Assembly: GCA_028015205.1 (NCBI GenBank)
Contig: CM051518.1
Coordinates: 57,305,978 to 57,369,977 of the forward strand
Direction: 5' to 3'
DNA length: 64,000 bases
DNA from: Mytilisepta virgata
Lineage: Eukaryota; Mollusca; Bivalvia; Mytilida; Mytilidae
The translations under genes and the position numbers were made by a program. Below are positions 19,901 through 29,441 of the stretch, piece after piece; the stretch's first letter is position 1; each line of letters begins with the position of its first letter. A model generated the notes under the pieces. That model made no database searches, was not told where the DNA came from, and saw nothing but the letters and a program-made list of their open reading frames with translations.

Positions 19901-20741
19901 AATGTTCTTTATGGGTTGTTACTTTGATGGCCACCAGTGGGGTACTTAGTTTAACATAGAACCCTATGGGAAATACATACTAAAAACCTTCTTCTATAGA
20001 ACCACTGAATGGATTGAAACCAAACATAGCATGAATGTTCTTATGATGTTCTGACCAACTGTTTTTACTTTGGTGCATTTTTCATCCATGAAGACTTATA
20101 GTTTGAAAATTACTGAATGGATTTAACAAAACAAAAATGTATGTTAATCTCAATGCCATTTATCAATGAACAAATTGAGATATCAGGTGGTTTCTATCAG
20201 ATTTGAACAGTTTACTCAATACTCTTTATGTTACATCATTGCAGTCTTCTCTCATTTGTGAACTTTTGAAAAATATTGAACATACTACTTTTTAAAGCAG
20301 AAAATATGATAATAGTTGTGTCAGTTCATATATATATATATATATATGTCTTTAAATATTAGTTTTCAAATTAAATTTATTTTAATGTATTGTTTTAAAG
20401 ATTTAAAGAAATTAAAATTTTAAAAATGTTAAATAAAATTTCATGAATTTTTTTTTATGTAAATTACTTTATTATATTTGACAGAAGATAAAAATTCAGA
20501 TGTTGGTACTGACAAAGAAGTGGAAGGAAACCAAGGAGAAAATTTGGTGGGGATGGTTAAAGACATTTTGCTCTTGAGATTAGAGAAGGATTTAACAACC
20601 CTTTGTGATGGGTGTGTATAAATGATATTGTATTTTCCTGCAACAATGTCATCCAATGGAACATTTGTTTTTAGACCTACATCTTCATCATCCTCCTCAT
20701 CATCATCACTAAGTAATTCCCTAAAAGAATGTACAATTTAA
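13771..20741 (+). CDS. ZAD-like zinc-finger protein gene, multi-exon model
   Basis: The proposed coding exons are 13771-13974, 14907-15054, 18160-18198, 18803-18850, 20485-20611 and, less surely, 20675-20741. Every junction keeps phase (0, 1, 1, 1, 2) and uses GT/AG. Exon 1 has paired C-x2-C motifs (Cys6/Cys9 and Cys49/Cys52) spaced as in the zinc-finger-associated (ZAD) fold, which mediates protein-protein contact in transcription factors. Exon 2 adds a basic KKKPRR stretch, a possible nuclear signal. Later exons are acidic and polar, and the last has a serine run. If exon 5 is not spliced at 20611, it stops at the TAA 20619-20621. About 160-180 residues is short, so further exons or decay cannot be ruled out. 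I do not recognise the gene itself. Confidence 0.55.
14111..14162. mobile_element. 52-bp hAT-like miniature remnant with 8-bp target duplication
   Basis: CTTCATAA occurs exactly at 14103-14110 and 14163-14170. Between them lie 52 bp with inverted ends CACAGGCGC and GCGCCTGTG. An 8-bp duplication with short inverted ends is the hAT signature. It sits in intron 1 of the zinc-finger gene. Confidence 0.6.
14907..15054 (+). CDS. Zinc-finger gene, exon 2
   Basis: Acceptor TTACAATTACAG precedes AATGTAACACAACAAG. The exon reads in phase 0 as NVTQQETPKKKPRRSIAQQ and onward to RKRLFESRP, ending CCAG|GTAAAA in phase 1. The KKKPRR cluster may be a nuclear localisation signal. The sequence is polar and probably a linker. 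Confidence 0.6.
15055..15367. other. Intron 2, left part
   Basis: A+T-rich intron sequence with nothing recognised before the SINE at 15380. Confidence 0.5.
15380..15514 (-). mobile_element. 5'-truncated tRNA-SINE (minus strand)
   Basis: In reverse orientation it matches the 3' half of the SINE in the 1.82 kb units: TTGACAAGG-like start, CCTACCGAAGGTTGTGGGTC-like middle and GTTTAACCCCAACTAAA-like end. CACTCTCGTTTT (15368-15379) and CACTCTCATTTT (15515-15526) form a 12-bp target duplication with one change. It lies in intron 2 of the zinc-finger gene. Confidence 0.75.
15797..16728. mobile_element. Foldback element with about 190-bp inverted arms
   Basis: The left arm (15797-15985) and right arm (16537-16728) are reverse complements over most of their length. 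Shared words include ATTGCAACAGAA, CCCCAAATATACACAG, AAATCTAACTTGAGGAA and GGGAGATAACTCTGCAAAAA. The roughly 550-bp centre has no recognisable gene. It is non-autonomous; the superfamily is unknown because no clear target duplication was found. It lies in intron 2 of the zinc-finger gene, so its transcript could fold into long double-stranded RNA. Confidence 0.75.
16729..18159. other. Intron 2, right part
   Basis: Unassigned A+T-rich sequence. An open frame at 17172-17423 is low-complexity and rejected. The acceptor of exon 3 (TATTTTGCAG) closes the interval. Confidence 0.5.
18160..18198 (+). CDS. Zinc-finger gene, exon 3 (39 nt)
   Basis: Acceptor TATTTTGCAG and donor AATG|GTTGGTA bound a 39-nt exon, phase 1 at both ends. 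With the last base of exon 2 it reads GNDGDKLETVARN. Exon 4 uses a nearly identical donor (G|GTTGGTA). Small size limits confidence. Confidence 0.45.
18199..18802. other. Intron 3
   Basis: A+T-rich. A frame running through the exon 3 donor (18177-18419) is intronic noise. Nothing else recognised. Confidence 0.45.
18803..18850 (+). CDS. Zinc-finger gene, exon 4 (48 nt)
   Basis: Acceptor TTATTATTTCAG and donor ATTG|GTTGGTA bound a 48-nt exon, phase 1 at both ends. It reads ENDISILSENHNSQNI, acidic and polar like exons 3 and 5. Confidence 0.45.
19680..20125 (+). repeat. Tandem repeat, 115-133 bp, in intron 4
   Basis: ACTGAATGGATTGAAACCAA-type words start near 19751, 19866 and 19999, with a weaker copy near 20113. 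Between them lie conserved CCTATGGGGAAATAAATAC and GATGGCCACC-type words. The rest of intron 4 (18851-19679) shows nothing, and a TA microsatellite lies at about 20328-20347. Confidence 0.75.
20485..20611 (+). CDS. Zinc-finger gene, exon 5
   Basis: Acceptor TATATTTGACAG starts the exon. In phase 1 it reads EDKNSDVGTDKEVEGNQGEN and then LVGMVKDILLLRLEKDLTTL. The second half looks like an amphipathic helix. Splicing at GG|GTGTGT gives phase 2 and joins exon 6 in frame. Without that splice the frame ends at the TAA 20619-20621 after CDGCV. Confidence 0.55.
20675..20741 (+). CDS. Zinc-finger gene, possible last exon
   Basis: Acceptor TTTGTTTTTAG is followed by a phase-2 frame reading PT, a run of eight Ser, then LSNSLKECTI and TAA at 20739-20741. 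The implied intron is only 63 bp. Serine runs can arise from TCA repeats, so this is tentative. Confidence 0.3.
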
Positions 20742-21321
20742 AGAAGTTTGTAAATTCATTATCTATCAATACTAAAAGATCCCAAATATAACCTTTTATA
20801 ATTGTGTTAGAAATTAGTTTATATATTTACATATATATAGACAATACATGGTCACTGCCAGAAAATAAATTTTGCATAGGTGAGGGTTAGAAAACATGCA
20901 GAAAGCGAGACTCTGCCTTTAAATTAATAGGTTGACACTTGATGTCACAATGTAATTTACTATCTTTAGATGTTGCAAAACTGCACCAGGCTTTATTAGG
21001 TAATTACTAACCAAATAAAGCTTGTGTTAATTCAGAAGTCTTTATTTGGTTGTAGGATAACTTTATTTTTTAAAATACTGCATATAAAAATATTTTGAAA
21101 GAAAATATGTATATTGTATGTGCCTACACATTTGACTCTTTTTTTTTAATTTTAATATTTGACACAGGGATTTATGTAACAATTTTTTCTAACTTTTGTT
21201 TACTTATTAGGCTACTGTCTCTATGTAGAGGGACCTTAAGATTCCACCAAAGAAAAACAAACTACATTGTCTATGGGATTATACATGGGGAAGGCAGATA
21301 ACTCTTTTAATAACTTTTTTT
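20742..21321. other. Unassigned spacer after the zinc-finger gene
   Basis: No gene, repeat or RNA recognised. If the zinc-finger gene stops near 20.7 kb, its 3' untranslated region would lie here. Confidence 0.45.
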
Positions 21322-21468
21322 GGTTGGTTTGTTTGTTTAGTTGGGATTTTACGCCATTTTCAGCACATTTGTCTTTTATGTGGCAACCAGTTTCTATTGG
21401 TGGATGAAGCCAGAGTACATGGAGAGAACAACGACCTTCGTTATGAAAATTGGCAATCTTTGTCAGTT
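21322..21468 (-). mobile_element. SINE fragment (minus strand)
   Basis: In reverse orientation it matches the 3' part of the same SINE family as 15380 and the 1.82 kb units: CCAATTTTCATAACGAAGG, CCACCAATAGAAACTGG, TGCTGAAAATGGCGTAAAAT and an AACTAAACAAACAAACC tail. It is more diverged than the array copies. Confidence 0.65.
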
Positions 21469-21492
21469 TGGTTTACGAAGAAATAACATCAT

Positions 21493-22413
21493 TTTTTTTG
21501 TATGTGTAACACGCACAGCGGGTTACACATAAGAGTGTACAACAAAATTGATGTTATTTTGAATAAATCAAAAAAAATTTTGATCATTGCTTATAATTTA
21601 ATTCAAAGCATTGTTGAAATACTTAAAATCAACCGTTAAAACCAAAATCAATGAGCGTGACGTCATGACAATGTGAAAATGTTGTTTACTGGAAATTAAC
21701 ATCAATAATTTCGACAATCAAAAGACATCTTACATACCAAATTAAATTATTAAAAATTGATCATGGTCAATTTAACATACAAGGCATAAACAGCAGAATT
21801 TTGCATATATTTGGGACCAATTATTCTTTGTGGTTGAAAATTTGCCTGTAAAAGTGATTTATGCATTTTCAAGTTTAAAAAGAGAAAATTTAAAACTTCC
21901 ATTATTGCAAAGTCAGAAAATAAAAGAAACTGGCAGAATTGTTAATCAAAGAGACCCTAAGTACTCAGAAAATCTTACACTGCTTTAGTTATTTTCAAAG
22001 ACACTCAATAAGTTAGAAATTATAAAGGAAGATAAACATAAGTGATTCATTTCTATTGGCAATCAATATACATATTTATATTTTGATAGAATTTGTATAT
22101 ATTGTGATATCTAATAAGAATTTATTATATATTTGTGATAGTATTCACGCTATTGTCAGACAATGGATCCACTTATACAAGTCAGACTTAAGCTTGTAAG
22201 TGTATTTCCTCCTAACCGTTCGATGGATTTTGATGAAACTTTATATGTAGTTGGGAATCATATGTAGATGTGCATGAAGCAAGATAATTATTGCTGGATG
22301 CTTGCAAAGGGAAATAATCCAACTTAGGGTTTTACATGTTTAATGCTTGTAAGCACAACTCATAGTATTGCAAGCGTGGGGCATCACCCAGTGGGTTACT
22401 CACAGCTCTAGTT
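21493..22413 (-). mobile_element. Hairpin-ended element E (HINE-like, minus strand)
   Basis: Read on the minus strand it begins AACTAGAGCTGTGAGTAACC and ends in a stem-loop with arms TATGTGTAAC and GTTACACATA (21501-21510, 21522-21531), followed by CAAAAAAAA. Hairpin plus A-run is the terminus seen in elements A-D. It lacks a (GAC)n run but contains TGACGTCA at 21658-21665. Assignment to the same class is inference. Confidence 0.4.
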
Positions 22414-23150
22414 AGACTTATTCCTACTAATTTCTGCCATAACTAGCATAAAATCTGCTAAAAACTTTGATTTGTTTGTTAACAAATTTGTATGTAATGT
22501 GGCATAAATTCCTAGAACTTATTAGGTATCACTATGATGATTGTTGTATATATTATTCATTAATATATTTTTATAAATTTATTTCTTCAAAAATTTTATT
22601 TGTTTGTCCCCATAATTTTTTTTAACTCATACCATTTGTGATTTATGTAAAATAGAGTTTGTATTTATAAGCTATTTACATATTGGATGTATGACTCTGA
22701 ATGTCAGAATTAATTTAAGATATAACAAACAGGGTAGCTGTTACCACTGCAATATTTTACAACGAAACCTTTACACTTCTATTTCTTATAAAGAAAAAAA
22801 TATCTTGCCAGTAGCCTTTTATTTTTTTAGACTAATTCCTACTCATTTCTGCCATAACTTGCACAAAATCTGCTTAGAAAAACCTTCATTTGTTTTTTTA
22901 CAAATTTGGAATGATGTCACAACTTGTAACGTACATTTATTGAATAAAGAATTTAGCCAAAAACACCTTTTTAATGTAAGAGTCATTCATGTTTTTAATA
23001 TACAAGGAATAGTGTCAGATTTATCTCTGTGTATATTATATTTCTGGCTTAGATTATAAGTAAACATCCAGAGTATCACATGTATATAATGATATATAGA
23101 TTCCTTTAAATTATTAGATACCACTTTGTTGATTGTTGTTGTTATTGAAT
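22414..23150. repeat. Direct duplication, about 415 bp apart
   Basis: AGACTTATTCCTACTAATTT at about 22414 and AGACTAATTCCTACTCATTT at about 22829 start two related stretches, including TCTGCCATAACT and ACAAATTTG. The second copy is interrupted by about 165 bp before GATACCACTTTGTTGATTGT resumes the match near 23115. An open frame at 22691-23059 overlaps it and is not convincing. Confidence 0.5.
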
Positions 23151-23576
23151 GAGGTGATATTATTTTTAATATATATTAATATGTGATATAATGAATATGT
23201 GATATGGTTGATACCAATGTGATGAATAGCTACATTTTAGGATATAATTTACTAACAATATAGTATTTCTTGTTTTCATTTTTATGAAATAAGATACTTT
23301 GAGATACAAATTTTCATGTTAAATTATTCCAGATATATGTCAATTTTTCTTGGTTATATGATGTTATTGTTATTTTTTTAATAAATTACTATCACAAAAA
23401 ATTCTGAGAGATTTATTTTTATTTGGTCTTCAGCTGAAGTGACCAAAGACCGTGTCAGCTTTTGCCATCACTTGGATCTGTCCACCATATGTCCTTAGCA
23501 TTCTATATTGTTACAACCTAACAAAAATAAATCTGTTGTGGTCTAACAGAAATAAAATAAATAGGTTTAAAAATTC
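23151..23576. other. Unassigned spacer
   Basis: A+T-rich, nothing recognised. Confidence 0.5.
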
Positions 23577-23579
23577 GTA

Positions 23580-24396
23580 AGGGTTCCACGGAACCCAGTG
23601 TCTCGCCTTCTTTTGATGTTGTCTATATTTTCAGTGTGATAGGTGAATGCACATAATAGTAAAATTCCTGGATAGTTTAAGAAAGTTATTAAAATTTTAA
23701 AAACTTTAACCACAGAGTGAATGTAATGTTTCCTGGCAGAAAAACTAAGTCCATTTATAAGTAAAATACGGAAAATTTTTTTTTTTTTTTACTAAATTTA
23801 CTTCTGGATACTATATTATGATCATAAACAAGCTTCTGTCCAAGTTTGGTAGAAATCCAGGATAGTTTAAGAAAGTTATTAAAATTTTGAAAACTTTAAC
23901 CACAGAATGAATCTAATGTTTCCTGGCAGAAAAACTAAGTCCATTTATAAGTAATATACAGAAAAACTGGAATTTTTATTTTACAAAATTTACTTCTGGA
24001 TACTATCTTATGATCATAAACAAGCTTCTGTCCAAGTTTGGTACAAATCCAGGATATTTTAAGAAAGTTATTAAAATTTTAAAAACTTTAACCACAGAGT
24101 GAATGTAATGTTTCCTGGCAGAAAAACTAAGTCCATTTATAAGTAAAATACGGAAAAACTGGAATTTTTTTTTTACAAAATTTCCTTCTGGATACTATCT
24201 TATGATCATAAACAAGCCTCTGTCCAAGTTTGGTAGAAATCCAGGATAGTTTAAGAAAGTTATTAAAATTTCAAAAACTTTAACCACAGGGTGAATATTT
24301 GTGGACGCCGCCGCCGACGACGACGACGACGACGACGACGGAATGTAGGATCGCTATGTCTCGCTTTTTCGACAAAAGTCGAAGGCTCGACAAAAA
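23580..24396 (+). mobile_element. Hairpin-ended satellite-core element D (HINE-like)
   Basis: The left end has the palindrome GGGTTCCACGGAACCC (23581-23596), then GTGTCTCGCCTTC. The core has 191-bp repeats (GGATAGTTTAAGAAAGTT at about 23670, 23860, 24052 and 24244). The right end has GCCGCCGCCGACGACGACG and further GAC units (24306-24342), then TGTCTCGC, a stem TTCGAC-AAAA-GTCGAA, GGCTCGAC and AAAAA (24392-24396). Hairpins at both ends and a satellite core match element C in layout, not in sequence. Confidence 0.65.
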
Positions 24397-25945
24397 TAAG
24401 AATCTCACATTACTCAACTCTCAAACAACTTTCTTACAATATTTAAAAGGTTAACATAATTTTAAAATATAAAAATATGAACAAATAAATATGAGCTAAT
24501 GAACACTGAGTTTGCAGGTGAATTGACTGAAAAAAGATGTCTTTTAAAGACCCGACATACATGTATACACGAGTTAAGTGGTTCAGATTTGCAGTAATAA
24601 CGTGATGTGTTTTAATTCATTTGGTTTTTTTAAACCCCCAAGGCGAAGAAAATATTTGATTTCCATAAAGATGATATAAGTATCAATTGATTTTCTGTCT
24701 AGAAAGAGCTGATGTGTTTCAGTCATTTAAGGGGTAACTCCGAGGTACATGTATAAGGCTCTGCTTGCAAACCATCACATAAAGATGAGGCTCAAATTTA
24801 TCTACCATCCAAATTTCATGAAGAAAATATTAGGTAATTCCAAGTACACAGTACTTTGATTTTATAAAGTAAAGAAGATGCTTCCTCCTCAATTTTTCCA
24901 CAAAAATGTGTTTGACAAAACTTGAGTATTGACTGAGAATTGCTACTTGTCGAGAACTAGTCGGTGACCAGTAGTGTATAGTATTATTCATTTATACCAC
25001 ATGTATCCTTGTGTGACTGGTTTTCAACCTAATAGCAGTTTCCACTGCCTATTTTTCATTCATTTAAATACTGGAATTTAGAAAGAATGTCCTTTTCAAC
25101 ATTTTAAAGTTCCTAAATTTACCTGTCATGGGTTTCTACGTTTTTTTGTTTCCGATCGCTTTACAATTTTCTCTTGTTGTAAAAATGGTGTGACCTGTTT
25201 TCAACCCAAGTAAACTTTTCCAATTACGCAGACAGGGGATGACTCTTTTATACAGAAATTAGTGTTTTCAAAGATTGTGGTTCTGGTGATTACATAAATA
25301 ATAAAAATGAATATTTTATAGTTTTCAGTTGTAAAAAACAAATCTTACAACTTTTGGTTGATGTTCTATGTAGTGGGTGAGTGTTGTTTATATCTTTGCC
25401 TTCTGGCACGGGGATTCAAACAATATATATACACATACACACCATATATATATATATATAGTTTTAATTTTAAATTCAGTTCTAAAACTATAATTTTATC
25501 TCAGTTTTTCATCTATTTGAATAAAGGTTATATATCAAATATTTTCAATAGTATATTGAAAACATATATACCAGATGCTCATTTTATGAAATAACCATGT
25601 TACCACATGACAGTCATGTGTCCTGAAGATCAGGTGTCTGAGATGTAGACGACATAGCTGCATTTTATGTAACCATCCGGGATATTTTGTAAACAACCAT
25701 TTAAGTGATGCATATCTTTTACATTAGAAAAACATAGCCGACAAGATATGATTAATAAAATTTGTAGTTATGTCTTTGAAAGCAACATTGAACACATCTA
25801 AGTCTAAGTTGTGTGCATATTTGTTGTTGTTCTAATAATAAAAACCAGAACATGCGACATAGTATATGCGTGTGCAAAAGAAATGGATGAAATAAAAATT
25901 AAGGTGGATCACCCCAAATACAATATGTACATTTACTGTTGAGCA
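24397..25945. other. Unassigned stretch downstream of the helicase exon
   Basis: A TA microsatellite lies at about 25443-25461. I looked on the minus strand for the DEAH box and later RecQ motifs that should follow the exon at 25951 and found none. No other gene was seen. Confidence 0.5.
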
Positions 25946-25950
25946 ACTAC

Positions 25951-26296
25951 CTATTATATTTATATGTGGTTAATGATGTGCCTTGTATATTTATGTAACA
26001 CGATGGTATCCCCTTTTCACATAAACTTCTCACTTGATCTTCCATTATAGAGTTTAGTGGTGTTACTACTATTGTAATCATGGGATATCGAAAACTATAT
26101 TTTTTCTGGAATAACCAGGGTAGACATTGGAAGATCAAACTCTTTCCATATCCAGTGGGCAATATAATTATGCTGTCGTTTCCATCATACAGCGAACGAA
26201 TGGCTTCAACTTGTTTATCTTTAAAATCGGAAATATTTAACACTGTTTTGGAATACTCTAATGCACTCAGAAAATCGTCGTCCATTTTTGTTTACA
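25951..26296 (-). CDS. RecQ-like DNA helicase, N-terminal exon only
   Basis: On the minus strand, acceptor TCTCCAG (AG at 26298-26297) precedes TGTAAACAAAA and the ATG at 26285. The 111-residue segment shows RecQ motif 0 (Phe21, Gln25, Ile29), Walker A LPTGYGKS (residues 42-49) and motif Ia VVTPLNSIMEDQV (73-85). These are the ATP-binding and DNA-translocating parts of superfamily 2 helicases. Donor ATAG|GTAGTT at 25951/25950 fits; without it the frame stops at once. The DEAH box and second RecA-like domain are not visible downstream, where the opposite-strand gene and repeats lie. It may be an orphan exon from a duplication, or a gene with very distant exons. Confidence 0.7.
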
Positions 26297-26538
26297 CTGG
26301 AGATCGCCAAATAATAACATTGGACAAATGATTTAATTTATATATTTCTAACACATTATATCAACGAAGGAAACTGTTCTTTACATTTATTGAAAATAAT
26401 TGTATATCCAGTTCAATTTACCAAATCTGAATTTTAAGGAATTATCGTAGGATTATTTAAATGCGTACAAAACAATGGTTACTATGTAAACTGGCTAACC
26501 GATTTACATTTGGACCGATATTTGGTCCATATTCATAC

Positions 26539-26605
26539 CACTTACCTCCGAGGTCACTTTACGACGCTAGGCGGAAATAACCGAGGATGATCCGATTGGA
26601 TATGT
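26539..26605 (-). promoter_or_regulatory. Leader of the helicase exon, homologous to the zinc-finger gene leader
   Basis: On the minus strand it carries a CCAAT box (CATATCCAATCGG), CATCCTCGG, ATTTCCGCC and TAAAGTGACCTCGGAGG, then donor GTAAGT (donor at 26545). The last 22 nt are identical to 13697-13718, and the whole block aligns over about 65 bp. With the acceptor at 26297 it gives a normal intron of about 250 bp, so this probably is a real 5' untranslated exon. Confidence 0.55.
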
Positions 26606-26769
26606 TGTTTACAATCAGAATCGTCTCCCTTTTTTCTTATCAAAGTACTAAAAGTCCTGGTAGTCACCATAGATTGGTGTCTTACTTGTATCAATATTTA
26701 AATGGTTTATGAGATTTGAACATTGCGTATTAAAACGTGTTAAAGGGATAATCATTTTTACGGATTTTA

Positions 26770-27930
26770 AAATAATTAAAAATTATTGATTTGAGGGGCG
26801 AGGATGACACCCTTTTTTGGTGGGGGTGTTAGGTTTTATCAATATGTTTGTCTTACCATGGGAAAAAAGAAAATATATGATTTAGGTGCAGGGATTTCAA
26901 TTCTTTACGAGATAATTAAAGACTAATGATTCGAAGGGGTGGCGAGGTATCATTTGGTGCGTCTTACCATTGGGAATAAGAAAATATATGGTTTAGGGGT
27001 GGGGATTTAAACGGTTTATGAGATAATGGAAATTATTGATTTGATTGGAGTGGTGATAACCACCCGGGAAGCGAGGTTTGTGTCATTTTGTGCGTCTTAC
27101 CATGGGGAGTAAGGAAATATATGGTTTAGGGGTGGGGATTTTAACCGGTTTTTGAGATAATTGAACCTTATTGATTTGATGAGAGTGGTGTTTATCCCAT
27201 GGGGGAGAAAGGTATGTGTCATTTGGTGCGTCTTACCATGGGGAATAAGAAAACATGTGGTTTAGGTATGGGGATTTTAACGATTTACGAGATAATTGAA
27301 CATTATTGATTTGATGGGAGCGGTGATAACCCCTTGGGGAAGCGAGGTATGTGTCATTTGGTGTGTCTTACCATGGAGAATAAGAAAATATATGGTTTAG
27401 GGGGTGGGGATTTTAACGGTTTATGAGATAATGGAACATTATTGATTTGATGGGAGTGGTGATAACCACCCGTGGAAGCGAGGTGTGTGTCATTTTGTGA
27501 GTTTTACCATGGGGAATAAGAAAATATATGGCTGGGGATTTTAACGGTTTTTGAGATAAGTGAACATTTTTTATTGATGACAGTGGTGATAACCCCTCAG
27601 GAAGAGAGGTATGTGTCATTTGGTGCGTCTTACCATGGGGAATAAGAAAATATATGGTTTAGGGGTGGGAATTTTAACGGTCTATGAGATAATTGAACAT
27701 TATTGATTTATGGTGCGGTGACCACCCTACTGAAAGAATGAGGTACATGTCATTTAATGCGTCTTGTTACGGAGAATAATAAAATATATGATTTAAACCT
27801 TTTGATTTTAATTGCATATGATATTTTTCAAATTATCGACTTTGGGGTGTAGGGATGACCCCCTTAGAAGAACGAGGTATATGTCATTTAATGGGTGTTA
27901 CCACGCAGTATAATAAAATATATGATATTG
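26770..27930 (+). repeat. 135-bp tandem satellite, about 9 copies
   Basis: CTTACCATGGGGAATAAG-type words start near 26852, 26963, 27096, 27232, 27367, 27503 and 27629. Diverged copies lie near 27773 and 27895. Steps are 111-144 bp, mostly 133-136. Each copy has AAAATATATGGTTTAGG and GGTATGTGTCATTTGGTGCG words. The last two monomers are also the left edge of every 1.82 kb unit. Confidence 0.85.
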
Positions 27931-29441
27931 GTCACTCTGTAGAGTTTTTCGATGGAAAACAATTTCCGCACATGGCCCTATAGTAAACCCCTAGCCTGTT
28001 TGAACTGCTCATTATATGTCTCAGTGACTCCATCGAAAAATGAATAGTATTAGGCACATCTAGAAACATTGATCTTTCATCATGGAAATTCTCAGATCGA
28101 TATCTCTGACGGTTATTGAGAATTCGAACAAAATCGGAGAGGAAGAAAAAAAAAAGTTCGATAAAAACTATGTCTCCCACTTCGTTGGGAGACTTAATTA
28201 ATTATAGAAATTTCTCTGACTACCAATACCTTTAAGACAATATTTTTTTAAAAAAGTTGGTTTTATATGTTATATATATCGGAAAATTTCCAAGTAATGG
28301 GGAGCCCATTTATGGCAACTGACTGTATGATGTGTATATTCCAATTATTGTTTGCCTTATATAATACAATCATGGAATCTTCTTTCAGAAGACCTGAAAA
28401 ATGCTTCATCAAATACCTGATTGGGCGATCAACATAGATATCCTAACTGCAGCGTGTAAATCCATGGTCCATATCGGAATATATTTAAATAGGTATTAAA
28501 TAGAATACCATAAAGTATTTACATTGTATATAATTAATTTTACTGTTATATGTAATATATGGAACTGGCCACTTCTCTTATTTGTATTTTTTTGTGTTAA
28601 TTGTCTCCAATTATCAAGGTAATCATTGTATTTGATTGTCTTGCTCTTCAAGGACCCTTAAACGGAATGAAATATTCTTATTCTTATTTAAAAAAGGATA
28701 AATGTAAAAATGGCAGGTATTAAATCAACACAAGTGACCTTCATTATCTTCTGTAATGTTTTCTAAGCTTTTGGGTTCGTCAGTTTGAATTGGTCTCCAA
28801 AAGGTACGTAAATTCCTATTTTGGCAATAGTAAATAATGTGAAAAGAAGTTAATTTAAACATTGTTCATTACACTATTTATATTAATATGCACACAATTT
28901 TAGTTTTTTTCTCCGTTTTTCCCTTTTTTATTCATTTGCATCTTCAACCATAAGGGTGAGACAAAACATAATAAACAGACAAAACAAAATACATAATGAA
29001 ATATTAAAATGATAAACTAATATATAGTACATGTAGTATAAAGTCGAGCATGACTAACTTGGACCTTAATTACTATCTCAGTAATGCCACTGACTACTAA
29101 TGATCACTAGCCTGTCAACGCTGGGGTTGTGAGTTCGAATCTCACCTGTGGCAGGGTGTGTTCGACTCAGATCTTAATTGACAAGGTTGCCAATTTTCCT
29201 ACCGAAGGTCGGTGGTTCTGTCCGGGTACTCCGGCTTCCTCCACCAATAAAAACTGATAGCCGCGAAATAGCCAAATGTGCTGAAAACGGTGTTAAACCC
29301 CAACTAAACAAAACAAACAATAATGCCAGTGATTGATGTACAAATGTACATATACTACCCTGACTCCTGGTTTTTTTATACTTTACTCCTTTTCACAAAG
29401 GAAATGATATAAATTAATAAACGATTTATGTCAAAGCGGAT
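27728..29441 (+). repeat. Array unit 1 (1714 bp, edge unit)
   Basis: It lacks about 111 bp near its right end: after GATATAAATTA it jumps to ATAAACGATTTATG, removing most of the reverse-transcriptase piece. It has ACTATGTCTCCC at the hairpin and CATGGCCCTATAG. The hairpin lies at 28172-28193. Confidence 0.9.
29094..29320 (+). mobile_element. 5'-truncated tRNA-SINE in unit 1
   Basis: It runs from CTACTAATGATCACTAGCC through the B-box-like GAGTTCGAATCTC to CAACTAAACAAAACAAACAA. TAATGCCACTGA (29082-29093) and TAATGCCAGTGA (29321-29332) form the target duplication, 11 of 12 bases. The tRNA-like A-box head present in the 61.6 kb copy is missing. Confidence 0.85.

Noticed and set aside
22691..23059. 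122-codon plus-strand frame
   Set aside because: Overlaps a diverged direct duplication whose other copy has no such frame. No domain is recognisable.
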